Notes under the pieces: generated by a model | What the model saw: only the letters and a program-made list of their open reading frames with translations | Database searches by the model: none | What the model was told of the DNA's origin: nothing | Made by a program: the position numbers and the translations under genes | Shown here: in pieces, positions 43,593 to 52,618 of the stretch | Numbering within the stretch: the stretch's first letter is position 1 | How the letters are laid out: each line of letters starts with the position of its first letter | Assembly (NCBI RefSeq): GCF_003610635.1 | Contig: NZ_RAQJ01000001.1 | Span: 682,474-746,473 of the forward strand | Direction: 5' to 3' | DNA: 64,000 bases | Source of the DNA: Ichthyenterobacterium magnum | GTDB taxonomy: Bacteria; Bacteroidota; Bacteroidia; Flavobacteriales; Flavobacteriaceae

Positions 43593-44898
43593 TTTCTTAT
43601 TTAAACATATAGATAATAGTTCGCTTATTGTTTTTAGAATCATTTTTGGCTTACTTATTTTCTTAGAAAGCGTTGGAGCAATATTTACAGGTTGGATTAA
43701 ACGCACACTTATAGAACCTGAGTTTACCTTTAGTTTTATTGGTTTTGAATGGCTACAACCACTTCCAGAAAATTGGATGTATGCCTACTATGCTGTAATG
43801 GGAGTTTTTGGCTTATTTGTTATGGTTGGCTATAAATACAGATGGAGCATGTTTGCATTTACACTAATGTGGTCATGTACATATTTTATGCAAAAATCAT
43901 CATACAACAACCACTATTACCTTTTAATGTTGTTAAGTGCTTTAATGATTTTTCAACCAGCAAATAAATATTTATCTGTAGACTCAAAATCTAAGCCTAG
44001 TATTATTAGTTATTCAATGCCACAATGGTCTCGCTATATATTTATTTTACAAATGTTTATTGTTTATACCTATGCATCAGTTGCTAAATTATATCCTGAT
44101 TGGTTAAATGTTTCTGTTCCTGAATTACTTATGAAAAGTAAACAACACTATTTATTAGTTGGCGAACTATTACAGCAAAAATGGATGCATTATTTTGTAG
44201 CATATGGAGGCATTTTATTTGATGGCTTAATAATTCCGTTATTATTATGGAAACCAACTAGAAAACTAGCATTTATTGCTTCTATTTTCTTTCATTTATT
44301 TAACTCGATTATTTTTCAAGTAGGCATATTTCCTTATCTGTCTCTAGCTTTTGCACTTTTCTTTTTTAACCCTAAAACTATTCAAAAGCTATTCTTAAAA
44401 AAGAAACCTTATTACAATCAATCAGAAATCATAACACCAAAATACAGTTCATTTTTTGTGGCTCTGTTTTTTATTTATTTTGCAGTTCAAATTATACTTC
44501 CGCTAAGGCATCATTTTATTAAAGACAATGTATTATGGACAGAAGAAGGTCATCGTTTATCATGGCGAATGATGTTACGATCTAAAAGTGGTTTTGCTCA
44601 ATATAAAGTTATAGATAAAGCATCTGGCACCATTATTCCTATAAATCTAAATGATTATCTAACCAAAAAGCAACAACGAGGTGCTACAACAAAACCAGAT
44701 GTTATTTGGCAATTTGCTCAACATTTGAAAAAAAAATATGCCGAAAATGGAGTGGACATTCAGGTCTTTGTTAATTGTAATATAAGTATTAATGGTAAAC
44801 CAAGAAAAACACTTATAAATCCTGAAATAGATATCGCAAATGTAGAATGGAGTGTATTTAAGCATAACGATTGGATTTTACCTTCAAAACAAGATTAA
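43585..44898 (+). CDS. HTTM-domain membrane protein (vitamin K-dependent gamma-carboxylase homologue)
   Basis: 437 residues with about eight hydrophobic segments of the HTTM/VKGC family, then a soluble C-terminal part of about 130 residues. The characteristic lysine-bearing motif is YTYASVAKLYPDWL (about 168-181), equivalent to the K-L-N-x-D-W-L of carboxylases; WKPTRKLAFIASIFFHLFNS is another family block. Gamma-carboxylation has not been established for most bacterial homologues, so activity is uncertain. It overlaps ribF by 8 bases and is translationally coupled, but a shared function is not evident. Confidence 0.85.
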   Translation: MYNFLFKHIDNSSLIVFRIIFGLLIFLESVGAIFTGWIKRTLIEPEFTFSFIGFEWLQPLPENWMYAYYAVMGVFGLFVMVGYKYRWSMFAFTLMWSCTYFMQKSSYNNHYYLLMLLSALMIFQPANKYLSVDSKSKPSIISYSMPQWSRYIFILQMFIVYTYASVAKLYPDWLNVSVPELLMKSKQHYLLVGELLQQKWMHYFVAYGGILFDGLIIPLLLWKPTRKLAFIASIFFHLFNSIIFQVGIFPYLSLAFALFFFNPKTIQKLFLKKKPYYNQSEIITPKYSSFFVALFFIYFAVQIILPLRHHFIKDNVLWTEEGHRLSWRMMLRSKSGFAQYKVIDKASGTIIPINLNDYLTKKQQRGATTKPDVIWQFAQHLKKKYAENGVDIQVFVNCNISINGKPRKTLINPEIDIANVEWSVFKHNDWILPSKQD

Positions 44899-44915
44899 AA
44901 TAGCTTTCAATTTCT

Positions 44916-44923
44916 TAAATTTG
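44916..44923 (+). promoter_or_regulatory. -7 box for serS
   Basis: TAAATTTG fits TAnnTTTG, 19 bases before the serS ATG. No -33 TTG seen. Confidence 0.45.
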
Positions 44924-44942
44924 TCGCTTAAATTTTTCAGTA

Positions 44943-46217
44943 ATGCTACAAGTACCTTTTATTAGAAAAAATAAAGAAGATGTTATTAGCCGTTTAACTA
45001 AACGTAATATTGACGCCTCTAAAATGATTGAAGATGTTATTCTTTTTGACGAAGAAAGGCGTGAACTTCAAACACAACTAGATAATACTTTAGCAACATC
45101 TAACAGTCTTTCAAAAGACATTGGAAATTTGTTTAAATCTGGAAAAGCAACAGAAGCAAATGCACTTAAAGAAAAAGCAACACAATTAAGAGACGATTCA
45201 AAAAATTTAACTGAACAACTTAATACAAAAGTTGAAGCACTAAACCAATTACTTTATAAAATTCCTAATGTACCTCATTCTTCGGTTCCAGCTGGAAATA
45301 CAGATGAAGATAATGAAGAAATTTTTAGACAAGGAGACATCCCTAAATTACATAAAAACGCACAGCCACATTGGGAGTTAGCAAAAAAGTATGATATTAT
45401 TGATTTTGAATTAGGTAATAAAATTGCTGGCTCAGGTTTTCCTGTATATAAAGGAAAAGGTGCTAGATTGCAACGTGCGTTAATTGCATATTTTTTAGAC
45501 AAAAATACTGCAGCTGGTTATAACGAAGTACAAGTGCCGCACTTAGTTAATGAAGCCTCTGGTTTTGGCACGGGACAATTACCAGACAAAGACGGTCAAA
45601 TGTATCATGCCACTAATGTAGAACCTAGCTTATATTTAATTCCTACCGGCGAAGTTCCAGCTACAAACATTTACAGAGGTGATTTATTAGATGAATCACA
45701 ATTACCACAAGCCTTAACAACTTACACGCCTTGTTTTAGAGTTGAAGCAGGTAGTTATGGTGCTCACGTTAGAGGATTAAATCGTTTACATCAATTTGAT
45801 AAAGTTGAAATTCTTAGAGTTGAACATCCAAAGCGTTCTTACCAAGCTTTAGATGAAATGGTTAATCACATTAAAGGTATTCTTGAAGAATTAAAATTAC
45901 CTTACAGAATTTTACGCCTTTGTGGTGGCGATTTAGGATTTACAGCTGCTTTAACTTATGATTTTGAAGTATTTTCTACAGCTCAAAATCGCTGGTTAGA
46001 AATATCTTCTGTATCAAATTTTGAAACATTTCAGGCAAATCGTTTAAAATTACGCTTCAAAAACAATGATGGTAAAAATCAATTATGCCACACACTTAAT
46101 GGAAGTTCTTTAGCTTTACCTAGAGTATTAGCAGGTATTTTAGAAAACTATCAAACCGAAGATGGTATACAAATTCCAGAGGTTTTAGTTCCTTATACTG
46201 GATTTGATAGAATATAG
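44943..46217 (+). CDS. serS: Seryl-tRNA synthetase
   Basis: Class II synthetase for tRNA-Ser. 424 residues: N-terminal coiled-coil arm (about 1-105), then motif 2 FRVEAGSYGAHVRGLNRLHQFDKVE and motif 3 HTLNGSSLALPRVLAGILENYQ. It starts with MLQVPFIRKNKEDVISRL, normal for the phylum. A 391-base gap without a clear gene follows. Confidence 0.98.
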   Translation: MLQVPFIRKNKEDVISRLTKRNIDASKMIEDVILFDEERRELQTQLDNTLATSNSLSKDIGNLFKSGKATEANALKEKATQLRDDSKNLTEQLNTKVEALNQLLYKIPNVPHSSVPAGNTDEDNEEIFRQGDIPKLHKNAQPHWELAKKYDIIDFELGNKIAGSGFPVYKGKGARLQRALIAYFLDKNTAAGYNEVQVPHLVNEASGFGTGQLPDKDGQMYHATNVEPSLYLIPTGEVPATNIYRGDLLDESQLPQALTTYTPCFRVEAGSYGAHVRGLNRLHQFDKVEILRVEHPKRSYQALDEMVNHIKGILEELKLPYRILRLCGGDLGFTAALTYDFEVFSTAQNRWLEISSVSNFETFQANRLKLRFKNNDGKNQLCHTLNGSSLALPRVLAGILENYQTEDGIQIPEVLVPYTGFDRI

Positions 46218-46351
46218 ATTTGTAATCTTTTTCCTAAACACTTCCGATTAAATGCTAAAAAAACATGCTGTTTAACGAAAAAATCAATGATTGTTTTGTT
46301 TTTTCATAAATATTATTGAAGTTAGTATTCCAAATAAGAACCAACCTACTT

Positions 46352-46420
46352 ATGAAAAATATTAAACGCATTGTATTACTTATTGCCCTAATTGTTTTAG
46401 CCAGTAAAGTTTTTTTTTAA
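46352..46420 (+). CDS. Possible 22-residue hydrophobic peptide
   Basis: ATG-initiated frame starting MKNIKRIVLLIALIVLASK and ending in two Phe, with a basic N-terminus and a hydrophobic stretch, like a lone signal peptide or a small membrane peptide. It stops at TAA 46418-46420 and a terminator lies 100 bases on. Chance is a real alternative at this length. Confidence 0.25.
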   Translation: MKNIKRIVLLIALIVLASKVFF

Positions 46421-46520
46421 AATAATACAATTTCAATAAACCTTAAAAATGCCGTAGCAGAATAACTGAATCATTTTTAAAAATTATAATGGTTAATAGC
46501 ACATTTATTTTGACTGGTAA

Positions 46521-46550
46521 TGCCTGAACTAACGTTCAGGCATTTTTTTT
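46521..46550 (+). terminator. Intrinsic terminator before the TPR gene
   Basis: 9-bp perfect stem TGCCTGAAC (46521-46529) / GTTCAGGCA (46534-46542), loop TAAC, then a run of eight T. It ends transcription coming from serS or from a short unit in the gap. Confidence 0.88.
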
Positions 46551-46608
46551 ATAAAAACATTCACAATAAGTAGTTATAGCATTTGTTATATTTACATAAA
46601 TTAGTGTT

Positions 46609-48384
46609 ATGCAACGTTTTTTATTATATCTATGTTTACTCTATTTTACTTTTAGTTTTTCTCAAAGTGAACAACTTGCTGATGACTACTTTAAACGTGG
46701 TGAATTTGAGAAAGCTCTAATTGCTTACCAAAAATTAAACTCAAAAAAAGGAAGTAGTAAAAACTTAACAAAAATTATAAAAACACTACAGCAATTAGAA
46801 CGTTATGACGAAGCCCAAGAATTACTTTTAAAACGAATGGCAATAAGTCGGTATCCAGGACTTCTTGTAGAATTAGGTTATAACTACCAATTAAAAGATA
46901 GTCTAGAACTTGCAAATAAATACTATAACGAAGCTATTTTAAAGGTTGATGAGAAACCTGTTTACACCTTTAATATTGCTAGAAAGTTTGAAGAGTTATC
47001 TTTATTAGATAATGCTATTATTGTGTATAAAAAAGGAATGGAGCTTAACCCAGAGAAAAACTTTAGTATACAATTAGCTCGTATTTATGGCGAGCAAGGT
47101 AATATTGAGCAAATGTTTTCTAATTATGTAAATTATATAGAGTTTAAACCAGATTTTATAAATAATGCTAAGCGTGCATTTAGCGATTTTATTTCAGAAA
47201 ACAAGGATAATGAAAACAATATATTTCTAAAAAAAATACTGCTTAAAAAGCTTCAAACACAACCAGACCCATATTGGTATGAGTTATTAAGCTGGTTATT
47301 TGTTCAAGAAAAAGCTTATAACAAATCATTTACACAAGAAAAAGCACTTTATAAAAGAAACCCTGAAAGTTTATCACGTATTATTGAGCTTGCAATTACA
47401 GCTGTAGATAAAAAAGAATACGAAACAGCAAACACCATTTTTAATTATATTATTGATAACTCACAAAACATTAAAACTGTGTTACTGGCACATCAATACC
47501 TTTTAGATATCGAAATTATTAATGCAACAAAAAAACAGTTTAATGATATAGATAAAAAGTATTTAGCTCTATTTAATCAATATGGAACTTACGAACAAAC
47601 ACTAGCTTTACAAATAGCATATGGTCATTTTTTAGCATTCCATTTACATAAACCTAAAGAAGCAAGTGAGTTTTTAAAGAAAACACTAAAACTAGAAACC
47701 TCAGCATTTCAAGAAGCTACAGTAAAATTAAAATTGGCAGATATATTAGTCTATCAAGAAAAATTTAATGAAGCATTAATCTATTATTCGCAAATACAAG
47801 CCAACTTAAAAAACAGTACAATCTCTCAAGAGGCTCGATTTAAAGTTGCAAAAACTAGTTATTATAAAGGTGATTTTGAATGGGCAGAATCTCAACTAAA
47901 AATATTAAAAGCATCTACATCTCAATTAATTGCAAATGATGCTTTAGATTTAAAACTATTGATTTCTGATAATAAATATGAAGATACACTTCATGTCGCT
48001 CTAAAACTTTATGCAAAAGCAGATTTAATGGCATTTCAAAATAAAACCGAAGATGCTATTTTGCTTTTAGATAAAATACTTACCGAACATAAAGGAGAAA
48101 GCATTGAAGACCAAGCCTTATTAAAACAAGCGCAATTGTTTGAAAAACAAAAACAATACACCAAAGCAGCATCCAATTACCAATACATAATAGCTAATTA
48201 TAGAGTTGAGATATTAGCTGATGATGCACACTATTTTTTAGCCGAATTATACAATACACAATTAGGCGAGCCAGAGAAAGCTAAACCACTTTACGAAAAT
48301 ATCATTTTTCAACATGAAGACAGCATCTATTTTGTCGAAGCTCGTAAAAAATATAGAATGCTTCGCGGAGATACAATAAACTAA
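46609..48384 (+). CDS. Exported TPR-repeat protein
   Basis: 591 residues with a signal peptide (1-19, ending SFSQ) followed by TPR units over nearly the whole length, e.g. ADDYFKRGEFEKALIAYQKL, ELGYNYQLKDSLELANKYYNEA, KLADILVYQEKFNEALIYYSQI, QALLKQAQLFEKQKQYTKAASNYQYI and a last unit near AHYFLAELYNTQLGEPEKA. Likely a periplasmic scaffold of the kind annotated as tetratricopeptide protein near serS in relatives. No partner can be named. Confidence 0.85.
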   Translation: MQRFLLYLCLLYFTFSFSQSEQLADDYFKRGEFEKALIAYQKLNSKKGSSKNLTKIIKTLQQLERYDEAQELLLKRMAISRYPGLLVELGYNYQLKDSLELANKYYNEAILKVDEKPVYTFNIARKFEELSLLDNAIIVYKKGMELNPEKNFSIQLARIYGEQGNIEQMFSNYVNYIEFKPDFINNAKRAFSDFISENKDNENNIFLKKILLKKLQTQPDPYWYELLSWLFVQEKAYNKSFTQEKALYKRNPESLSRIIELAITAVDKKEYETANTIFNYIIDNSQNIKTVLLAHQYLLDIEIINATKKQFNDIDKKYLALFNQYGTYEQTLALQIAYGHFLAFHLHKPKEASEFLKKTLKLETSAFQEATVKLKLADILVYQEKFNEALIYYSQIQANLKNSTISQEARFKVAKTSYYKGDFEWAESQLKILKASTSQLIANDALDLKLLISDNKYEDTLHVALKLYAKADLMAFQNKTEDAILLLDKILTEHKGESIEDQALLKQAQLFEKQKQYTKAASNYQYIIANYRVEILADDAHYFLAELYNTQLGEPEKAKPLYENIIFQHEDSIYFVEARKKYRMLRGDTIN

Positions 48385-48393
48385 TAACAATCA

Positions 48394-48624
48394 ATGATTG
48401 CCGAAACTAATAGCTTTATCATTTCAAAATTTACAATTGATAATGCACCTTTCTTTTTAAAACTTCCCAAAGAAGAATTTAAGCTTAAAATCATTTTAGC
48501 AATTACTTCACCTTCAAACAATAACTCAATTAAACTAATAAAAAAATTAGGCTTATCTTATCAAAAAAGAATAAAACCTTTTGATGATGACGAAGAAGTC
48601 CTGTTATTTGCAAAAACATTATAA
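48394..48624 (+). pseudogene. GNAT acetyltransferase remnant with the central part deleted
   Basis: 76 codons that read as the two ends of a GNAT acetyltransferase joined in frame. Residues 1-24 (ETNSFIISKFTIDNAPFFLK) are the usual N-terminus, and residues 25-76 (KEEFKLKIILAITSPSNNNS, IKLIKKLGLSYQKRIKPFDD) are the last third, after the acetyl-CoA loop. About 90-100 residues, including the CoA-binding QxxGxG/A loop, are missing at a junction near 48466. The frame is still open, so a short protein may be made, but not an acetyltransferase. The stop overlaps the DUF4286 start. Confidence 0.7.
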
Positions 48625-48959
48625 TGAAACAGCAAATGTATATATACAATGTTACTGTAAACATAGATGAAAGCATTCATGACGAATGGCTTAAATGGAT
48701 TAAAGAGCACATACCTCAAGTATTAGCAACAGGTAAATTTGAAAAAGCAACACTAACAAAAGTTTTGGTTGGAGAAGATATGGGTGGACTCACCTATTCT
48801 ATTCAATACAGATCATATTCTCGTGAAGCTTTAGATGCATACTATAGAGACGATGCCGAGAAATTACGTAACGAAGGCTTAAAACGCTTTGCAGATAAAT
48901 CATTAGCATTTAGAACCGAATTACAAATTGTTGATGAGTATTCAGTAAATTTTACATGA
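48624..48959 (+). CDS. DUF4286-family protein
   Basis: 111 residues of the DUF4286 family (ferredoxin-like fold expected): YIYNVTVNIDESIHDEWLKWI, GGLTYSIQYRSYSREALDAYY and the C-terminal FRTELQIVDEY. Function unknown. The ATG at 48624 overlaps the preceding TAA by one base; a second ATG at 48636 is possible. It lies just before rsmA, a conserved neighbourhood in Flavobacteriaceae as far as I recall. Confidence 0.88.
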   Translation: MKQQMYIYNVTVNIDESIHDEWLKWIKEHIPQVLATGKFEKATLTKVLVGEDMGGLTYSIQYRSYSREALDAYYRDDAEKLRNEGLKRFADKSLAFRTELQIVDEYSVNFT

Positions 48960-49030
48960 TTTACAACACAATATATTTTTTAAAGATACTATTAGTTAAC
49001 TAACAACTATCGACTAGAAACTAAAGACTA

Positions 49031-49810
49031 ATGACAGTAAAGGCAAAAAAACATTTAGGTCAGCATTTTTTAAATGACGAAACCATAGCAGAACAAATTG
49101 CAGATTCGTTAATGTTAAAAGGCTATAAACATGTATTAGAAATTGGTCCAGGAATGGGTGTTTTAACCAAATACTTACTTAAAAAAGATATTACAACACA
49201 TGTTATTGAAATTGATACAGAATCTGTAGAATACCTTAAAGCCAATTACCTAAACCTAGCTTCTAGAATTATAGAAAAAGACTTTTTAAAGTATGATTTA
49301 AATGAAGTTTTTAAAGAAGAACCCTTTGCTATAATAGGAAACTTCCCATATAATATTTCTACGCAAATCGTATTTAAAACTTTAGAAATGCGCCAACAGA
49401 TACCAGAATTTTCAGGCATGTTTCAAAAAGAAGTTGCGCAACGTATATGCTCAAAAGAAGGCAGTAAAGTTTACGGTATTCTTTCTGTATTAACTCAAGC
49501 ATTTTATAAGGCTGAGTATTTATTTACAGTACCACCAACGGTTTTTAATCCGCCACCAAAAATAGATTCTGGTGTTTTAAGACTCACTAGAAAAGAAAAT
49601 TACACACTTCCTTGCGATGAAAAATTATTTTTTAAAGTCGTAAAAACTGCCTTTCAACAACGTAGAAAAACACTTCGAAATAGCTTAAAGACATTCCATT
49701 TAAGTGATATTTTAAGAGAAGATGTTATATTTGGCAAACGTCCAGAGCAATTAAACGTAGAACAGTTTATCGAGCTGACGACTTTAATTGAAAACGACAA
49801 AACTAACTAG
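49031..49810 (+). CDS. rsmA: 16S rRNA (adenine-1518/1519-N6) dimethyltransferase
   Basis: SAM-dependent dimethylation of two adenines in the 3'-end helix of 16S rRNA. 259 residues. [20 protein letters not shown] at the N-terminus, motif [11 protein letters not shown], motif [10 protein letters not shown] (NxPY) and [13 protein letters not shown]. The stop TAG shares its last base with the GTG start of mgtE. Confidence 0.97.
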   Translation: MTVKAKKHLGQHFLNDETIAEQIADSLMLKGYKHVLEIGPGMGVLTKYLLKKDITTHVIEIDTESVEYLKANYLNLASRIIEKDFLKYDLNEVFKEEPFAIIGNFPYNISTQIVFKTLEMRQQIPEFSGMFQKEVAQRICSKEGSKVYGILSVLTQAFYKAEYLFTVPPTVFNPPPKIDSGVLRLTRKENYTLPCDEKLFFKVVKTAFQQRRKTLRNSLKTFHLSDILREDVIFGKRPEQLNVEQFIELTTLIENDKTN

Positions 49811-51180
49811 TGGAAGAACTCAACGAAAATATTCAATTTCAAATAAGTGATGAGCTTATTAAAAAAGTAGAACATTTAATAGATTCTAGAGAGGATAAAA
49901 CAACTCTTGAGTTTTTAAATGAATTCCACTATGCTGATATTGCAGAAATTCTAGACGAGCTAAGCTTTAACCATGCCATTTATGTTATCAAACTTCTTGA
50001 TAGCGAAACCACATCTGATATACTAACAGAATTAGATGAAGATCTTCGTGAAAAGATACTAAAAAATCTCTCTGACAAAGAAATTGCTGAAGAAATTGAA
50101 GAGCTCGACACAGATGACGCAGCAGATATCATTGCAGAACTTCCCGAAGAACGTCAAGAAGAAATTATTGAGTTAATTGAAGACGAAGAACATAAAGCAG
50201 AAATTACCGAGCTACTTGCATATGATAATAATACCGCTGGTAGTCTTATGGCAAAAGAGTTGGTTAAGGTTAACGAAAACTGGACCGTAACTCAATGTGT
50301 ACGTGAAATGCGTGCTCAAGCAGAAAATGTTACTAGAGTACACTCAATTTATGTTATTGATGCTGCTGGAAAATTAATTGGAAGATTATCTTTAAAAGAC
50401 CTATTAATGGCTTCTCCAAAAGCACATATCTCTACTGTATATATCCCAAAAGTAGATTATGTTGATGTTAACGAAGGCGTTGAAGACGTTGCTAAAGTCA
50501 TGCAAAAATATGATTTAGAAGCCATTCCTGTAGTAGATAAAAACCAAACCTTATTAGGTAGAATTACTATTGATGATATTGTAGATGTCATTAAAGAAGA
50601 AGCAGAGAAAGATTACCAATTAGCCGCAGGTATTACACAAGATGTAGAAGCAGATGATAGCATTATAGAACTTACCAGAGCGCGTTTACCTTGGTTGTTT
50701 TTAGGGCTTATTGGTGGTGTTGGTGCTGCACTTATTATGGGAGATTTTGAGCATATGCTAAAAGATCATGCTGTATTATTCTTTTTTACACCATTAATTG
50801 CTGCAATGGCAGGAAATGTAGGCGTGCAATCTAGTGCCATAATTGTACAAGGTTTAGCTAATGATGATGTTAAAGGAAGTATTAATAACCGCTTAATTAA
50901 AGAAATGTTTCTTGCTGCATTAAATGGAGTCATTCTAGCAGCATTTCTTTTTCTTTTCGTTTGGATTTATAAAAATGATGTTTATACGGCATTAGCTATT
51001 TCAATATCTTTAGTAGTAGTTATAATTGTTGCAGGACTCATTGGAACTTTTGTTCCGCTTTTTCTAGATAAAAGAGGAATAGATCCTGCAATTGCTACAG
51101 GTCCATTTATTACAACCAGCAATGATATCTTCGGAATTTTAATTTACTTCTGGATTGCCAAAATGATATTAGGCATATAA
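49810..51180 (+). CDS. mgtE: Magnesium transporter MgtE
   Basis: Mg2+ channel/transporter of the inner membrane. 456 residues: N-terminal acidic superhelical domain (about 15-135), two CBS domains (about 140-265) and five membrane segments (about 290-455) with PLIAAMAGNVGVQSSAIIVQG and the terminal TSNDIFGILIYF. Start GTG at 49810 overlaps the rsmA stop by one base, implying translational coupling. Gating by Mg2+ binding to the N and CBS domains is family knowledge. Confidence 0.97.
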   Translation: MEELNENIQFQISDELIKKVEHLIDSREDKTTLEFLNEFHYADIAEILDELSFNHAIYVIKLLDSETTSDILTELDEDLREKILKNLSDKEIAEEIEELDTDDAADIIAELPEERQEEIIELIEDEEHKAEITELLAYDNNTAGSLMAKELVKVNENWTVTQCVREMRAQAENVTRVHSIYVIDAAGKLIGRLSLKDLLMASPKAHISTVYIPKVDYVDVNEGVEDVAKVMQKYDLEAIPVVDKNQTLLGRITIDDIVDVIKEEAEKDYQLAAGITQDVEADDSIIELTRARLPWLFLGLIGGVGAALIMGDFEHMLKDHAVLFFFTPLIAAMAGNVGVQSSAIIVQGLANDDVKGSINNRLIKEMFLAALNGVILAAFLFLFVWIYKNDVYTALAISISLVVVIIVAGLIGTFVPLFLDKRGIDPAIATGPFITTSNDIFGILIYFWIAKMILGI

Positions 51181-51206
51181 CCCAAAAGCTTTTGTACTTT
51201 TATGGT

Positions 51207-51572
51207 ATGAATGCAATTAATATTAAAAACAAGTTTTCTAAGTTTAATAAAAACTGGCATCCACACCAAATTGCTATCGTTGACAATATGCAAGTCATTT
51301 TAGCAAAACTCAAAGGTGAATTTGTATGGCACAGTCATGATGATGAAGACGAACTATTTCAAGTAATTAAAGGTACTTTATATATGCAATTTCGTGATAG
51401 AACCGAAGTTGTAAATGAAGGTGAGATTATTGTTATCCCAAAAGGTGTAGAACACAATCCTACTACTAAAAACAATGAAGAAGTACATGTGCTTTTATTC
51501 GAAAAATTAACCACAGCTCACACAGGAAACGTACAACACGAAAAAACACAAACAGAATACCCAAAAATATAA
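51207..51572 (+). CDS. Single-domain cupin protein
   Basis: 121 residues forming one cupin barrel. Metal-binding pattern: GEFVWHSHDDEDELFQVIKG (H, H and E) and a second motif GVEHNPT (H). Function unknown; such small cupins often act as isomerases, dioxygenases or regulators. I use the ATG at 51207 (MNAINIKNKF); an upstream TTG at 51192 would add only MYFYG. Confidence 0.85.
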   Translation: MNAINIKNKFSKFNKNWHPHQIAIVDNMQVILAKLKGEFVWHSHDDEDELFQVIKGTLYMQFRDRTEVVNEGEIIVIPKGVEHNPTTKNNEEVHVLLFEKLTTAHTGNVQHEKTQTEYPKI

Positions 51573-51583
51573 TTAGGTAGAAA

Positions 51584-51611
51584 CGTCATGCTAAACTTGT
51601 TTAGCATCTCA
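51584..51611. repeat. GTCA-family palindrome, forward copy
   Basis: CGTC, then 8-bp arms ATGCTAAA (51588-51595) and TTTAGCAT (51600-51607) around CTTG, then CTCA. Solo copy between the cupin gene and the dehydrogenase gene. Confidence 0.82.
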
Positions 51612-51640
51612 TAATCATGCAATTTTCAAATAATCAAAAC

Positions 51641-52618
51641 ATGAAAATTCTTCACATAGATACTAATCATAACTTATTAATCAATCAACTTAACGATTTA
51701 GGTTTTACAAATCATGAAGATTACACATCATCAAAATCTGAAATCGAAGCTAAAATTTCAAATTATGATGGCATCATTATTAGAAGCCGCTTCACTATTG
51801 ATAAACATTTTTTAGACAAGGCTACTAATTTAAAATTCATAGGTCGTGTTGGTGCTGGATTAGAAAATATAGATTGTGAATATGCAGAACAAAAAGACAT
51901 CACTTTAATCGCTGCTCCAGAAGGCAACAGAAATGCGGTTGGCGAACATAGCTTAGCAATGCTATTATCTCTTTTTAATAAATTAAATAAAGCTGATAAA
52001 GAAGTAAGACAAGGCAAATGGTTGCGTGAAGCTAATCGAGGTGTTGAATTAGATGGCAAAACAATTGGTTTAATAGGTTATGGCAATATGGGAAAAGCCT
52101 TTGCTAAAAAGCTTCGAGGTTTTGATGTAAACGTAATTTGCTATGATATAAAACAAAATGTAGGTGATAAAAATGCCACACAAGTAACCTTAAAAGAACT
52201 ACAAGAAAAGGCTGATGTGTTAAGTTTGCATACACCACAAACAGACTTAACCATAAATATGATTAATTCAAATTTTATAAATGATTTTAGAAAACCATTT
52301 TGGTTAATTAATACAGCAAGAGGTAAAAGTGTACTTACTAAAGATTTGGTAAAAGCTCTCGAATCTGGAAAAATTTTAGGCGCTGGTTTAGATGTTTTAG
52401 AATACGAAAAAGCGTCTTTTGAAAACCTTTTTAAACCTCAAGACTCAAGCATAAGATTAATGCGTAAAGGCAAAAAATCTAATTTACCCGAAGCTTTTGA
52501 ATATTTAATTCAAGCAGATAATGTTTTATTATCACCTCATGTAGCCGGATGGACTATTGAAAGTAAAGAAAAACTCGCACAAACTATTGTAGATAAAATA
52601 AAAGCTAAATTTTGTTAA
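51641..52618 (+). CDS. D-isomer-specific 2-hydroxyacid dehydrogenase
   Basis: NAD-dependent dehydrogenase of the SerA/LdhA superfamily, 325 residues without an ACT domain. Rossmann motif GLIGYGNMGKAFAKKL (about 151-166), catalytic R in INTARGKSV, E in GLDVLEYEKAS, and H in LLSPHVAGWT. Substrate cannot be settled; phosphoglycerate dehydrogenase is one option. I choose the ATG at 51641 (MKILHIDTN); an ATG at 51617 would add eight residues. The end overlaps the convergent barrel gene by 4 bases. Confidence 0.9.
   Translation: MKILHIDTNHNLLINQLNDLGFTNHEDYTSSKSEIEAKISNYDGIIIRSRFTIDKHFLDKATNLKFIGRVGAGLENIDCEYAEQKDITLIAAPEGNRNAVGEHSLAMLLSLFNKLNKADKEVRQGKWLREANRGVELDGKTIGLIGYGNMGKAFAKKLRGFDVNVICYDIKQNVGDKNATQVTLKELQEKADVLSLHTPQTDLTINMINSNFINDFRKPFWLINTARGKSVLTKDLVKALESGKILGAGLDVLEYEKASFENLFKPQDSSIRLMRKGKKSNLPEAFEYLIQADNVLLSPHVAGWTIESKEKLAQTIVDKIKAKFC

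Larger units (their letters stand above)
46218..46608 (+). other. Gap after serS: possible small RNA or micropeptide unit ended by a terminator
   Basis: No conserved gene is visible. The gap starts with TAGATTTG (46215-46222, fits TAnnTTTG but overlaps the serS stop), holds a 22-codon hydrophobic open frame at 46352-46420 and ends with a strong terminator at 46521-46550. This could be a short transcript of its own or simply a long 3' untranslated region of serS. Confidence 0.35.
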
